Assembly (NCBI GenBank): GCA_964506935.1
Contig: CAZDOD010000075.1
Coordinates: 1-12,757 of the forward strand
DNA from: CAZDOD01 sp964506935
Lineage (GTDB): Bacteria; Desulfobacterota; Zymogenia; Zymogenales; Zymogenaceae
Reading direction: 5' to 3'
Length of the DNA: 12,757 bases
Positions within the stretch are counted from its first letter, which is position 1. Every line of letters starts with the position of its first letter. The notes under the pieces were generated by a model that worked only from the letters and a program-made list of their open reading frames with translations, was not told the origin of the DNA and did no database searches. This document shows positions 1 through 6,806 of this stretch, piece after piece. The position numbers were made by a program, and so were the translations under genes.

Positions 1-747
1 TATTATGTTCAGAAATTCCGAAGAGAAGCTGTCCATTTCTGTCGCCATAACCTTTATCTTACTAATATAATAATTATAGGCCATGACGGCGGGTATGGCC
101 GCAAAGAGTCCGAGGGCGGTGGCTATCAGTGCCTCCGATATCCCGGACGCCACCACACCTATACTCGCCGAGCTCTTGACCCCTATCCCGCGAAAGGCGT
201 TCATTATTCCCCAGACCGTTCCAAAGAGGCCGATGAATGGACAGGTACTTCCCGTCGTGGCGAGAAACGTTAGGTGGCTCTCAAACCTCGTGATCTCTTC
301 CATAATGCTCTTTTTGAGCACGCGGTCGATGCTCTCAGCAGCGAGGGGGCCGTTTCCTGTGCCGTCGGTATTCTTAATATGTGGATTTCCGATTTCATCG
401 AAAGAGGGCGGCTTTTTCCTCGACGATGAGATGACCCTGTTGAATTCGAGATACCCCGCCCTGAAGACAAAGGCGATGGGGCTTTTTTTGTATTGCCTGG
501 CCTCTTCATAGAGGACCGAGAGCCTCGGATTCGTCCAGAAGGTCCTTAGGAAACTCCTCGTCTGAGACCGCGCCCCCATGAAAACAAAATATTTATAGAG
601 GATGATTCCCCACGAGACCACGGAAAAAAATATCAGGACAAAGAGCACGCCCTTTACCACCGGGCCGGCATTGGCGATGGTCTCAAAGGCCTCAACGCCC
701 CTCCCCCCTCCGGAAAATAGTTTTTTAAGGCCCTCGAAAATGTCCAA
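1..747 (-). CDS. tolQ: TolQ/ExbB/MotA-family proton channel (partial, 3' end outside window)
   Basis: Inner-membrane proton-channel subunit that, with a TolR/ExbD partner, converts proton-motive force into work on the outer membrane. I translated 249 in-frame codons up to the window edge. A first membrane helix lies at about residues 31-51, next to a GPVVKGVLF segment typical of TolQ. A cytoplasmic loop follows, with an insertion near the Arg/Lys-Pro-Pro stretch. A second helix contains GLFGTVWGIMNAF and a third contains ALIATALGLFAAIPAV, the classic TolQ/ExbB core with its conserved Gly, Thr and Pro positions. The start is taken as TTG at 745-747, because AAAGGGG lies 5 nt upstream; an in-frame GTG at 751-753 is the alternative. 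Family assignment is firm; the choice of TolQ over ExbB rests on the N-terminal layout only. tolR would be expected beyond position 1. Confidence 0.88.
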   Translation of the reverse strand, partial: MDIFEGLKKLFSGGGRGVEAFETIANAGPVVKGVLFVLIFFSVVSWGIILYKYFVFMGARSQTRSFLRTFWTNPRLSVLYEEARQYKKSPIAFVFRAGYLEFNRVISSSRKKPPSFDEIGNPHIKNTDGTGNGPLAAESIDRVLKKSIMEEITRFESHLTFLATTGSTCPFIGLFGTVWGIMNAFRGIGVKSSASIGVVASGISEALIATALGLFAAIPAVMAYNYYISKIKVMATEMDSFSSEFLNII

Positions 748-793
748 GACCACCCCTTTCAAATATAGTACAAATTAAAGTAAATTATATTTC

Positions 794-822
794 ATTTTAT
801 TTAATTTTATATTCAGTGTCAA
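794..822 (-). promoter_or_regulatory. Sigma-70-type promoter for the tolQ-like gene
   Basis: On the minus strand a perfect TTGACA (817-822) is followed after exactly 17 nt by TAAAAT (794-799, 5 of 6 matches). It lies about 45 nt upstream of the start codon and points into the tolQ-like gene. A 6-bp inverted repeat, GATTGT/ACAATC (826-831 and 844-849), sits just upstream of the -35 and could be an operator, but the region is AT-rich. Confidence 0.65.
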
Positions 823-1016
823 CAGGATTGTTCATCGAAAACTACAATCAATATCCTGCAAGAGAAAAAATATCCCTTCTTCCTATATATTTTTCTCATC
901 CTTCAGACTATTTTGGGTAAGCCTCTATTACTAGAGACATCGAAATTCTAAAAAAGTTTTCGCTTGTGTTCAAATTAAAACTCATCGTTTTTTTCGTCAT
1001 CATTTTCATTATTTTC

Positions 1017-1046
1017 TTGACATAATATAGGGGATATAAGTATACT
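1017..1046 (+). promoter_or_regulatory. Sigma-70-type promoter for nrdJ
   Basis: TTGACA (1017-1022) is followed after 18 nt by TATACT (1041-1046, 5 of 6). The predicted start of transcription near 1053 leaves a leader of about 120 nt before the nrdJ start codon. No clear pair of NrdR boxes was seen around it. Confidence 0.6.
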
Positions 1047-1146
1047 ACATCTTGTATCTCAAATTATACCACACACAAAATAAGTGCGAAATAGCTACAA
1101 AATAGCCAAAATTGAAGTTCTTTCCCATCCTAAGTCTTTCTTAAAA

Positions 1147-1169
1147 ACTCACATGCAAACGTGAGTAGG
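1147..1169 (+). promoter_or_regulatory. Hairpin overlapping the nrdJ ribosome binding site
   Basis: ACTCAC (1147-1152) and GTGAGT (1161-1166) form a perfect 6-bp stem with an 8-nt loop. The 3' arm includes the first half of the Shine-Dalgarno-like AGTAGG (1164-1169), which sits 7 nt before the ATG at 1177. The hairpin could reduce or regulate initiation at 1177 and favour the alternative ATG at 1207. Structure is visible; regulation is inference. Confidence 0.4.
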
Positions 1170-1176
1170 CGTATTT

Positions 1177-3945
1177 ATGTTACATTTTTTCCGCACAGGT
1201 TTTATCATGGATACATCAAACAAAAACACATCCTCAAAGAAAACTGGCGACCTGGGCAACGGCGAGCTTTTTCCTGATCTGGATACCTCCCCCAAGACTG
1301 AAGATGAATTCGATTCCTCAACAGACCTCATCAGCGAGAAATCGTCCCAAGACGAAGAGGCGATTGATGTCGAAGAAGACCCGACTCCGCCATCAGAAAA
1401 GGAGGAGGGGGAAGTCGAGGTAGAGATGGATGTAGGCACAGAGGTGGAGGTAGACACAGAGGTGGAGGTAGACACAGAGGTGGAGGTAGACACAGAGGTG
1501 GACATCCTTACGCCTGACGCACAAGATGAAACCGCTTCCGAAGAGGCCGATTCTAATACTTCCTACCCGCTTGAGAGGGAGGCCGTAGATGAAATCCTCG
1601 AAGACATAAAGCATCTTGAGTCGGTCTCAGACGATGAAGGTCTCGACGATTTCCCCACCCCGATCCTCGACGGTAACGCAATTACGGTCTTGGAGCGACG
1701 GTATCTCAAAAAGGACGACGATAGAAATCCGATCGAGGAGCCTATGGACATGTTCCTGCGCGTGGCGAGAAACATAGCCGAGGTCGAGCTGATCTACGAC
1801 CAGAAGGCTGATGTGAATCAACTCGCCCGAACCTTCTACAACCTCATGGCGTCCCTCGATTTTGTCCCCAACTCCCCGACCCTGATGAACGCCGGCAGAG
1901 AGCTTCAGCAGCTCTCGGCGTGTTTCGTAATTCCGGTCGAGGACTCGATGCAGAGCATCTTCGAGGCCGTCATGCACACCGCCCTCATCCACAAGAGCGG
2001 CGGCGGGACGGGTTTTTCTTTTTCGAGACTTCGCCCCCAAAACGACCACGTGAGAAGCACCAAGGGTGTATCGAGCGGGCCTATATCATTCATGACCGTG
2101 TTTGACGCCGCAACAGAAACTATAAAGCAGGGGGGAACGAGGAGGGGCGCAAACATGGGAATCCTCAGGGTCGACCACCCCGATATCTTGGACTTCATCC
2201 ACTGTAAGGAAGACCAGAAGAAGCTGAATAATTTTAACATCTCGGTGGCCATGACCGAAGAGTTCATGGGCGCCCTAAAGGACGATGACTGCTACGAGCT
2301 AAGAAACCCGAGGACGGGTGAGGTGGTCGATGTCCTCAAGGCGGGTGATGTCTTTGACGATATCGTGGAGATGGCGTGGAAGAACGGCGAGCCGGGGATC
2401 ATCTTCCTCGACCGCCTCAACAAGGACAATCCCACCCCGAACGTCGGGGAGATCGAGGCCACAAACCCTTGTGGCGAACAGCCGCTCCTCCCCTACGAAT
2501 CGTGCAACCTCGGCTCGATAAACCTGTCGCACATGGTCACGGAAGACGGGAAGGTGGACTTCGATAAACTCGGTAGGGTAACCGACGAGGCCGTACATTT
2601 TCTCGATAACGTCATCGACGCGAACAATCATCCCCTGCCCGAGATCGCAGAAAAGACAAAGGCGAACAGAAAGATAGGCCTTGGGGTCATGGGTTTTGCC
2701 GAGATGCTCATAAAGAGGGACATCCCGTATAATTCAGACGAGGCGTTGGATGTGGCAGAGGAAGTTATGAGCTTTATCCAGAAGCGCTCGAAAGAGGCTT
2801 CGATCAAGCTCGCCCTTGACAGGGGCTCGTTTCCTAACTTCTACGGGAGCAGATTGGAGAGCGAGGAATATCCCATGATGAGAAACGCCACCACGACCAC
2901 CATCGCCCCCACGGGGACTATCAGCATCATAGCGAACACAAGCTCCGGAATAGAGCCCCTCTTTGCCCTCTCTTTTATCAGGCACGTCATGGACGACGAC
3001 GAGCTCCTTGAGGTTAACAGATTATTTAGTGAGAGGGCCAAAAAAGAGGGATTCTATTCGGATGAGCTTATGAGGGAGATCGCCGAGAAGGGGAGCCTCA
3101 AGGATATCGAGGGGATACCCGAACATATAAAAGAAGTCTTCGTTACCGCGCATGACATCTCCCCCGAGTGGCATGTTTGGATGCAGGCGGCGTTCCAGAA
3201 GTACACAGACAACGCCGTAAGCAAGACCGTGAACTTCGCCCAGGACGCAACCCCAGAGGACATCAGGAAGGTCTACGAGCTCGCCTACAGGCTGGGGTGC
3301 AAGGGTGTTACGGTTTACAGGGACAAGAGCCGTGAAGCTCAGGTGTTGAACATCGGAAAGGTAAATCGGGAGAAGGCCGCCGTTGATATTGAGGAATTCG
3401 AAGATATTCAAGAATTTGAAGAAATAGAAAAAATTGGAGAGGAGGAGCCTGAGGTAGTGAGCTCGCATAAACTTAAGTCCCCGAGGTCGAGGGCCGATGT
3501 GACCTGGGGCACCACGAGAAAGATGAAGACCGGCTGCGGTGCCCTTTACGTTACGATCAACGAGGACAAGTACGGCATTTTCGAGATCTTCGCCCAGATG
3601 GGAAAGGCCGGCGGGTGTTCCGCCTCCCAGAACGAGACCACCGGAAGGCTCATATCCCTTGCTCTCCGCTCGGGCATAGAGGTCAAAACAATCGTCAAAC
3701 AACTCTCAGGAATCCGCTGTCCCTCCCCGATATGGGCAAATGGGACACAGATACTCTCTTGCTCCGATGCCATCGCAAAGGCGCTGAAAAACTACATCGA
3801 GGATAAAAGCAATCCAGACATGATAGTATCATTTGATACCGACGAGTCGCTGAGGTCGATCCTGACCTGTCCCGACTGCGGCTCGACAGTGGTGCACGAG
3901 TCGGGATGTGTGACGTGCACCGTTTGTGGATTTTCGAAGTGTTGA
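1177..3945 (+). CDS. nrdJ: Adenosylcobalamin-dependent (class II) ribonucleotide reductase
   Basis: Reduces ribonucleotides to deoxyribonucleotides using a thiyl radical generated from adenosylcobalamin, so it works without oxygen. The 922-residue protein has the full class II signature: NSPTLMNAG (from 232), the redox cysteine C249, the active-site N430-x-C432-x-E434 in NPCGE with C432 as thiyl-radical residue, and partner C443. The 183- and 11-residue spacings fit Thermotoga-type NrdJ (C134/C322/C333). APTGTIS and GCKGVTVYRD motifs follow. A TSCPD-type domain begins near C787, and a C-terminal zinc ribbon has cysteines 898, 901, 911, 914, 917 and 922. Residues 1 to about 130 are an acidic, low-complexity extension outside the family core. 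ATG 1177 is preceded by AGTAGG at 7 nt; ATG 1207 (MDTSNK, upstream AGG) is a real alternative because the added residues (MLHFFRTGFI) look unlike a normal N-terminus. Confidence 0.96.
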   Translation: MLHFFRTGFIMDTSNKNTSSKKTGDLGNGELFPDLDTSPKTEDEFDSSTDLISEKSSQDEEAIDVEEDPTPPSEKEEGEVEVEMDVGTEVEVDTEVEVDTEVEVDTEVDILTPDAQDETASEEADSNTSYPLEREAVDEILEDIKHLESVSDDEGLDDFPTPILDGNAITVLERRYLKKDDDRNPIEEPMDMFLRVARNIAEVELIYDQKADVNQLARTFYNLMASLDFVPNSPTLMNAGRELQQLSACFVIPVEDSMQSIFEAVMHTALIHKSGGGTGFSFSRLRPQNDHVRSTKGVSSGPISFMTVFDAATETIKQGGTRRGANMGILRVDHPDILDFIHCKEDQKKLNNFNISVAMTEEFMGALKDDDCYELRNPRTGEVVDVLKAGDVFDDIVEMAWKNGEPGIIFLDRLNKDNPTPNVGEIEATNPCGEQPLLPYESCNLGSINLSHMVTEDGKVDFDKLGRVTDEAVHFLDNVIDANNHPLPEIAEKTKANRKIGLGVMGFAEMLIKRDIPYNSDEALDVAEEVMSFIQKRSKEASIKLALDRGSFPNFYGSRLESEEYPMMRNATTTTIAPTGTISIIANTSSGIEPLFALSFIRHVMDDDELLEVNRLFSERAKKEGFYSDELMREIAEKGSLKDIEGIPEHIKEVFVTAHDISPEWHVWMQAAFQKYTDNAVSKTVNFAQDATPEDIRKVYELAYRLGCKGVTVYRDKSREAQVLNIGKVNREKAAVDIEEFEDIQEFEEIEKIGEEEPEVVSSHKLKSPRSRADVTWGTTRKMKTGCGALYVTINEDKYGIFEIFAQMGKAGGCSASQNETTGRLISLALRSGIEVKTIVKQLSGIRCPSPIWANGTQILSCSDAIAKALKNYIEDKSNPDMIVSFDTDESLRSILTCPDCGSTVVHESGCVTCTVCGFSKC
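1435..1506 (+). repeat. 18-bp tandem repeat, 4 units, inside nrdJ
   Basis: Four head-to-tail copies of an 18-bp unit (consensus GACACAGAGGTGGAGGTA) occupy 1435-1452, 1453-1470, 1471-1488 and 1489-1506. The two middle copies are identical; the first has GGC for GAC and the last diverges in its final bases. In frame they encode the six-residue unit DTEVEV within the acidic N-terminal extension. Units are whole numbers of codons, so copy-number change would keep the frame. Confidence 0.92.
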
Positions 3946-4064
3946 TGGGAGGGAAGTCTTTTTAGATTTTCTTGTAAAAGCAAGATAAGCACTGAATTTG
4001 TTGATTTAATAGCATACATAACTAAACAATTTACTCGACCATTTATTTTTTAGGAGGCATTAAA

Positions 4065-4175
4065 ATGGCAAAAAAGAAAGTGACGAAGGATAAGGCGCCG
4101 GCAAAAAAAGCGGCCAAGGCACCGGCAAAAAAGGCGGCTAAGGCGCCAGCAAAAAAGGCGGCTAAAAAGCGGTGA
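4065..4175 (+). CDS. Small Lys/Ala/Pro-rich histone-H1-like peptide (36 aa, possibly frameshifted)
   Basis: A 36-codon gene has a strong ribosome site (AGGAGG at 4052-4057 region, then ATG 4065). It encodes MAKKKVTKDK followed by three units of KAPAKKAA and ends KKR-stop. The composition resembles the C-terminal tails of histone H1 and bacterial HC1/AlgP-type proteins, which bind nucleic acid or other polyanions. It is a near duplicate of the start of the gene at 4233, including the ribosome site. After the third unit the zero frame stops at TGA 4173-4175. In the -1 frame the sequence continues AVKKVAKDKKG and stops at TAG 4202-4204, matching the neighbour's VKKVAKDRKG. So either one A has been lost from the A-run at 4164-4168 (a broken copy) or ribosomes slip there. 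Function is not known; polyanion binding is inference. Confidence 0.55.
   Translation: MAKKKVTKDKAPAKKAAKAPAKKAAKAPAKKAAKKR
4092..4163 (+). repeat. 24-bp tandem repeat (KAPAKKAA units)
   Basis: Three 24-bp units at 4092-4115, 4116-4139 and 4140-4163 differ only at third or near-third codon positions. Two more units of the same kind occur in the next gene at 4260-4283 and 4284-4307, the last with GTG GTG in place of the two Ala codons. The whole segment from the ribosome site to the conserved KVAKD codons is duplicated (about 4052-4204 and 4220-4335), one copy having three units and the other two. Confidence 0.9.
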
Positions 4176-4232
4176 AGAAGGTTGCGAAGGATAAAAAGGG
4201 ATAGGACTTATAATTTATATGGAGGCACCAAA

Positions 4233-4685
4233 ATGGCAAAAAAGAAGGTGACGAAGGCTAAGGCGCCGGCGAAAAAGGCGGCTAAGGCCCCGGCAAAAAA
4301 GGTGGTGAAAAAAGTTGCGAAGGATAGAAAGGGCCTGAGGCTTATATCTTCTGTCATACTCGGTACTATATTCGGAATCATCTGCTGGCTCGGGATCACC
4401 TACTCCCCCTTCGGGGGATTTCAAATGACGACCGCTGTAATACTGGGCACTATACTCAACCGCACTTTGATAGGTTTCTGCATCGGCATCTCGAACTGGA
4501 AAAATATGAACTACCTAGTCCACGGCCTCTTAATGGGTCTTCTCGTTACGATCCCGCTTTCAATCTTTCCGCTGGTGGATGGTCAGATACTGATGGGCTT
4601 TGTCTCTCTCGAGATCGCGGGCGCAGTCTATGGTCTCTTGACCGAGCTTATCGTCACAAAGCTTTTGAAGGCACCGATTGCGTAA
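4233..4685 (+). CDS. Four-helix membrane protein with a histone-H1-like basic N-terminal tail
   Basis: I do not recognise a named family. The 150-residue product starts with a basic tail (residues 1-34, two KAPAKKAA-like units then VVKKVAKDRKG). Four predicted membrane helices follow at about 35-56, 66-87, 94-114 and 119-142. Conserved-looking features include NRTLIGFCIGI after helix 2 begins and a His-Gly (97-98) at the start of helix 3. There is no cleavable signal peptide. The start at ATG 4233 is chosen because GGAGG (4221-4225) lies 7 nt upstream and the N-terminus then matches the twin gene at 4065; the longer in-frame ATG at 4182 has no such support. By the positive-inside rule the tail should be cytoplasmic, where it could hold DNA, RNA or acidic lipids at the membrane (inference). 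A strong terminator follows. Confidence 0.85.
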   Translation: MAKKKVTKAKAPAKKAAKAPAKKVVKKVAKDRKGLRLISSVILGTIFGIICWLGITYSPFGGFQMTTAVILGTILNRTLIGFCIGISNWKNMNYLVHGLLMGLLVTIPLSIFPLVDGQILMGFVSLEIAGAVYGLLTELIVTKLLKAPIA

Positions 4686-4721
4686 GAATTTTTAATTTCA
4701 TCCCAAGGGACAAAAAGAGTT

Positions 4722-4748
4722 GCGGGGCTTCGTGCCCCGCTTTTTTTT
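4722..4748 (+). terminator. Rho-independent terminator
   Basis: A perfect 7-bp GC-rich stem, GCGGGGC (4722-4728) and GCCCCGC (4734-4740), has a 5-nt loop TTCGT and is followed directly by eight T residues (4741-4748). It ends the transcript of the basic-tail membrane gene. Confidence 0.95.
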
Positions 4749-4807
4749 GAAAAAAATGCCGCTCTACCTGTAAACTCCATGAAAATTCTTCCCTTATCGA
4801 AGCTATC

Positions 4808-4816
4808 TGTTATAAT
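4808..4816 (+). promoter_or_regulatory. Extended -10 promoter for the hypB operon
   Basis: TGTTATAAT (4808-4816) is a perfect TATAAT with the TGN extension. No good -35 is visible at 16-18 nt upstream, as is usual for extended -10 promoters. The -10 is embedded in an inverted repeat CTGTT-N9-AACAG (4807-4825), a possible operator. The predicted transcript would start near 4823 and have a leader of about 210 nt before hypB. Confidence 0.6.
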
Positions 4817-4913
4817 AGAAAACAGTGTTACAAAAAGCGGCGTCCATGTTCTGATACAAAGGGCGAGATTTTTACGGAAATTTTTATGATATATGCGGAT
4901 ATCTATATATGAA

Positions 4914-4932
4914 AAAAGGGGATTCCCCTTTT
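4914..4932 (+). promoter_or_regulatory. Perfect hairpin in the hypB leader
   Basis: AAAAGGGG (4914-4921) and CCCCTTTT (4925-4932) form a perfect 8-bp stem with a 3-nt ATT loop, about 100 nt before the hypB start codon. No T-tract follows beyond the stem's own four T's, so it is not a convincing terminator. It may stabilise the leader or be part of a regulatory structure. The rest of 4749-5032 is AT-rich without a gene. Confidence 0.45.
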
Positions 4933-5032
4933 CCCGCCACAATAAAATAATTTAAAGACAAGAGATTGAAATTTTTTCATCGTTGAGGCATATTTAAGAA
5001 ATATTTGTATAGCGAGATTAAGGAGACAAAAA

Positions 5033-5701
5033 ATGGCGGTCAAGCTTGTGACGATTAAGGAGGACATCCTAAAGGACAATAATGAGATGTCAAGGCTCCT
5101 TAGGGATAAGTTCAAAAAGGAAAAGACCTTCGTCGTAAACCTGATGTCGTCCCCCGGTGCGGGAAAGACATCGACGATACTTGAGACTCTGGGTCGGCTG
5201 GGGGGCAATATCAAATCAGCCGTTATCGAGGGGGACATAACATCCACAGTCGACGCCGATAAGCTGGACGCCGTGGGGGTCCCCGTGCTACAGATAAACA
5301 CAGGGGGCTCGTGTCACATCGATTCGGCGATGATCGAGCAGGCGATCTCCGACTTCGATACATCCCCATACGATCTCATCATCGTCGAGAACGTCGGAAA
5401 CCTAGTCTGCCCCGCCGAGTTCGAGGTCGGCGAAGATATCAGGGTGATGATACTATCCGTCCCCGAGGGACACGACAAGCCCAAGAAGTATCCCCTGATG
5501 TTTATCGAGACCGAGGCGTGCCTCCTCAACAAGATCGACCTCATGCCGTATACGGATTTCGATGCAAAGGAGTTCAGAGAGAACGTAATGGCCCTGAATC
5601 CTAAGACCACGATATTCCCCCTCTCAATGAAGACAAAAGAGGGGGTTAGTGACTGGGTCGATTGGCTGAGGAAAAAAATCAAGGAGAAAAAAAGTGGATA
5701 A
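5033..5701 (+). CDS. hypB: HypB, GTPase for nickel insertion
   Basis: SIMIBI-class GTPase that delivers nickel, with HypA, to the active site of NiFe hydrogenase in the cytoplasm. The 222-residue protein has Walker A SSPGAGKT (39-46), an EGD motif near 66-68, the metal-binding GGSCHID with C94-H95 and the third ligand C126 in ENVGNLVCPAEFE, and G4 NKID (166-169). These are the conserved intersubunit nickel/zinc ligands of the family. It lacks the N-terminal CxxCGC motif and the His-rich stretch of some HypBs, so it has only the G-domain metal site. ATG 5033 has AAGGAG 7 nt upstream (5020-5025). It is the first gene of an operon and overlaps the next gene by 8 nt. No other hyp or hydrogenase structural genes are next to it, so the client enzyme is unknown and might be a different Ni enzyme. 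Confidence 0.95.
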   Translation: MAVKLVTIKEDILKDNNEMSRLLRDKFKKEKTFVVNLMSSPGAGKTSTILETLGRLGGNIKSAVIEGDITSTVDADKLDAVGVPVLQINTGGSCHIDSAMIEQAISDFDTSPYDLIIVENVGNLVCPAEFEVGEDIRVMILSVPEGHDKPKKYPLMFIETEACLLNKIDLMPYTDFDAKEFRENVMALNPKTTIFPLSMKTKEGVSDWVDWLRKKIKEKKSG

Positions 5702-6806
5702 TAGAGAGATTTACGAGAAACTGAGGGAAAAGCTCTCGGTAACCCCGATGGGCGTCCCGGATGGTGACGATTTTCTGGAGATACTCTCCATCATCTTCAC
5801 GCCGAAAGAGGCCGAGCTAGCTTTTACAATACCTTTTATGCCGACAACACTCGGCGATATCGCATCTTCGGCCGGGATCGATGAAAAGGAGGCACACGAG
5901 ATCCTTTCCGGCATGGCCGACAAGGGCGTCGTCTACACCTTCGACTACAAGGGGACGCCGATGTTCATGATGTTTACCGTAATCCCCGGCATCTTCGAGT
6001 TTCCGATTATGAAGGGGACGCTCGATATCGACTATGATAGACTGTTGGCCCTTTGGAGGGGGTATCATAAAAAGGGATGGGGAAAGAAAGGCGATCCGAT
6101 AGGCTCCCCGATACCGCTCGGGAGGGTGCTCGCCGTCGAGGAGGAGATAGTCTCAAAGAAGGATGTCCTCCCGACGGAGCTTGTATATAAATATATAGAT
6201 GAGGCGAAATATATCTGCGTCGGCGAGTGTGCCTGCAGGACGGTCGTTGGAGACTGCGACTCCCCGAAAGACGTATGCATGGGTCTCGGATATGGGGCGA
6301 AGTTCCTGGCGGAGAAGGGTATAGGACGCCTTATCGACAAGGAGGAGGCGAAGGAGATCGTAAAGAGGGCGCACAAGGCCGGCCTCGTTTCCACCGTCGA
6401 CAACAACAACGCCAACGTATCGATGCTCTGCAACTGCTGCCCGTGCTGCTGCGGCCAGCTTACGGTCGCGACAAAGCACGGCCGCTATGACCTCCGCCCC
6501 GTAGGGGCGTTTGCGGCCGATGTGGCCGAAGACCTGTGTATCGCTTGCGGCACGTGTGAGGATATCTGCCCGATGAAGGCGATATCGGTAGATGACACGG
6601 CCGCTATCGATCTTGAAAGATGTATCGGATGCGGCCTTTGTGTATCGGAGTGCTCCGAGGAGGCGATATCGCTTGTGAAGCGGACGCCTCCGCCCAAGGT
6701 CTACGATGACATAAGGGATTGGTCTATGGCGGCGGTGACGGCGAAGGGAACGGCCGAGGGTTTTATGAGTGAGCTGACCACAAAGGGAAAGGGAACAAAG
6801 AAATAG
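5694..6806 (+). CDS. Multi-cluster 4Fe-4S protein with N-terminal winged helix
   Basis: A 370-residue predicted electron-transfer or regulatory Fe-S protein. Residues about 25-100 look like a winged-helix fold (the TTLGDIASSAGIDEKEAHEI recognition region). A cysteine set follows: C175, C179, C181 and R182 in GECACR, then C188 and C195 in a CDSPKDVC pattern. Next is an unusual CNCCPCCC block (246-253). Last are two ferredoxin motifs with cysteines 282/285/288/292 and 310/313/316/320, each typical of a [4Fe-4S] cluster. The ferredoxin clusters are established by motif; clusters at the other cysteines are inference. It starts at GTG 5694 inside the end of hypB, with AAGGAG 7 nt upstream, implying translational coupling. 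The next gene begins at the base after its stop. It could pass electrons in the reaction served by the CoA-binding neighbour, or sense redox state through its winged helix; substrate unknown. Confidence 0.85.
   Translation: MDNREIYEKLREKLSVTPMGVPDGDDFLEILSIIFTPKEAELAFTIPFMPTTLGDIASSAGIDEKEAHEILSGMADKGVVYTFDYKGTPMFMMFTVIPGIFEFPIMKGTLDIDYDRLLALWRGYHKKGWGKKGDPIGSPIPLGRVLAVEEEIVSKKDVLPTELVYKYIDEAKYICVGECACRTVVGDCDSPKDVCMGLGYGAKFLAEKGIGRLIDKEEAKEIVKRAHKAGLVSTVDNNNANVSMLCNCCPCCCGQLTVATKHGRYDLRPVGAFAADVAEDLCIACGTCEDICPMKAISVDDTAAIDLERCIGCGLCVSECSEEAISLVKRTPPPKVYDDIRDWSMAAVTAKGTAEGFMSELTTKGKGTKK

Larger units (their letters stand above)
748..1176. other. AT-rich divergent intergenic region, no gene seen
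   Basis: About 430 nt separate the divergent tolQ-like and nrdJ genes. I see no convincing reading frame, tRNA or terminator. It holds the two outward-facing promoters, an inverted repeat CTCTA-N4-TAGAG (923-936), the GATTGT/ACAATC repeat and the hairpin before nrdJ. I looked for a cobalamin riboswitch, which would suit a B12-dependent enzyme, and found no B12-box-like sequence. Confidence 0.7.

Noticed and set aside
83..511. A 142-residue plus-strand open frame
   Set aside because: Antisense to the tolQ-like gene, which has a good promoter and family motifs on the minus strand.
996..1013. Fur-box-like hexamers (minus strand AATAAT GAAAAT GATGAC)
   Set aside because: Only a partial match in a very AT-rich stretch where such matches arise by chance.
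830..1170. Cobalamin riboswitch before nrdJ
   Set aside because: No B12-box-like sequence and no multi-stem structure seen in the AT-rich leader; the predicted leader is only about 120 nt.
1435..1506. CRISPR array
   Set aside because: The 18-bp units are head-to-tail without spacers and are in-frame coding repeats; no CRISPR-like direct repeats with unique spacers, tRNA or rRNA were seen anywhere in the window.
3022..3702. A 226-residue minus-strand open frame
   Set aside because: Antisense shadow of nrdJ core and TSCPD regions.
3960..3995. Terminator after nrdJ
   Set aside because: TCTTG/CAAGA gives only a 5-bp weak stem with no T-tract after it; the downstream small gene may be partly read through from nrdJ.
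4164..4170. Classic programmed -1 frameshift site
   Set aside because: The heptamer is T AAA AAG, not A AAA AAG, so P-site re-pairing is poor and no stimulatory structure is obvious; the frame change is reported but not claimed as programmed.
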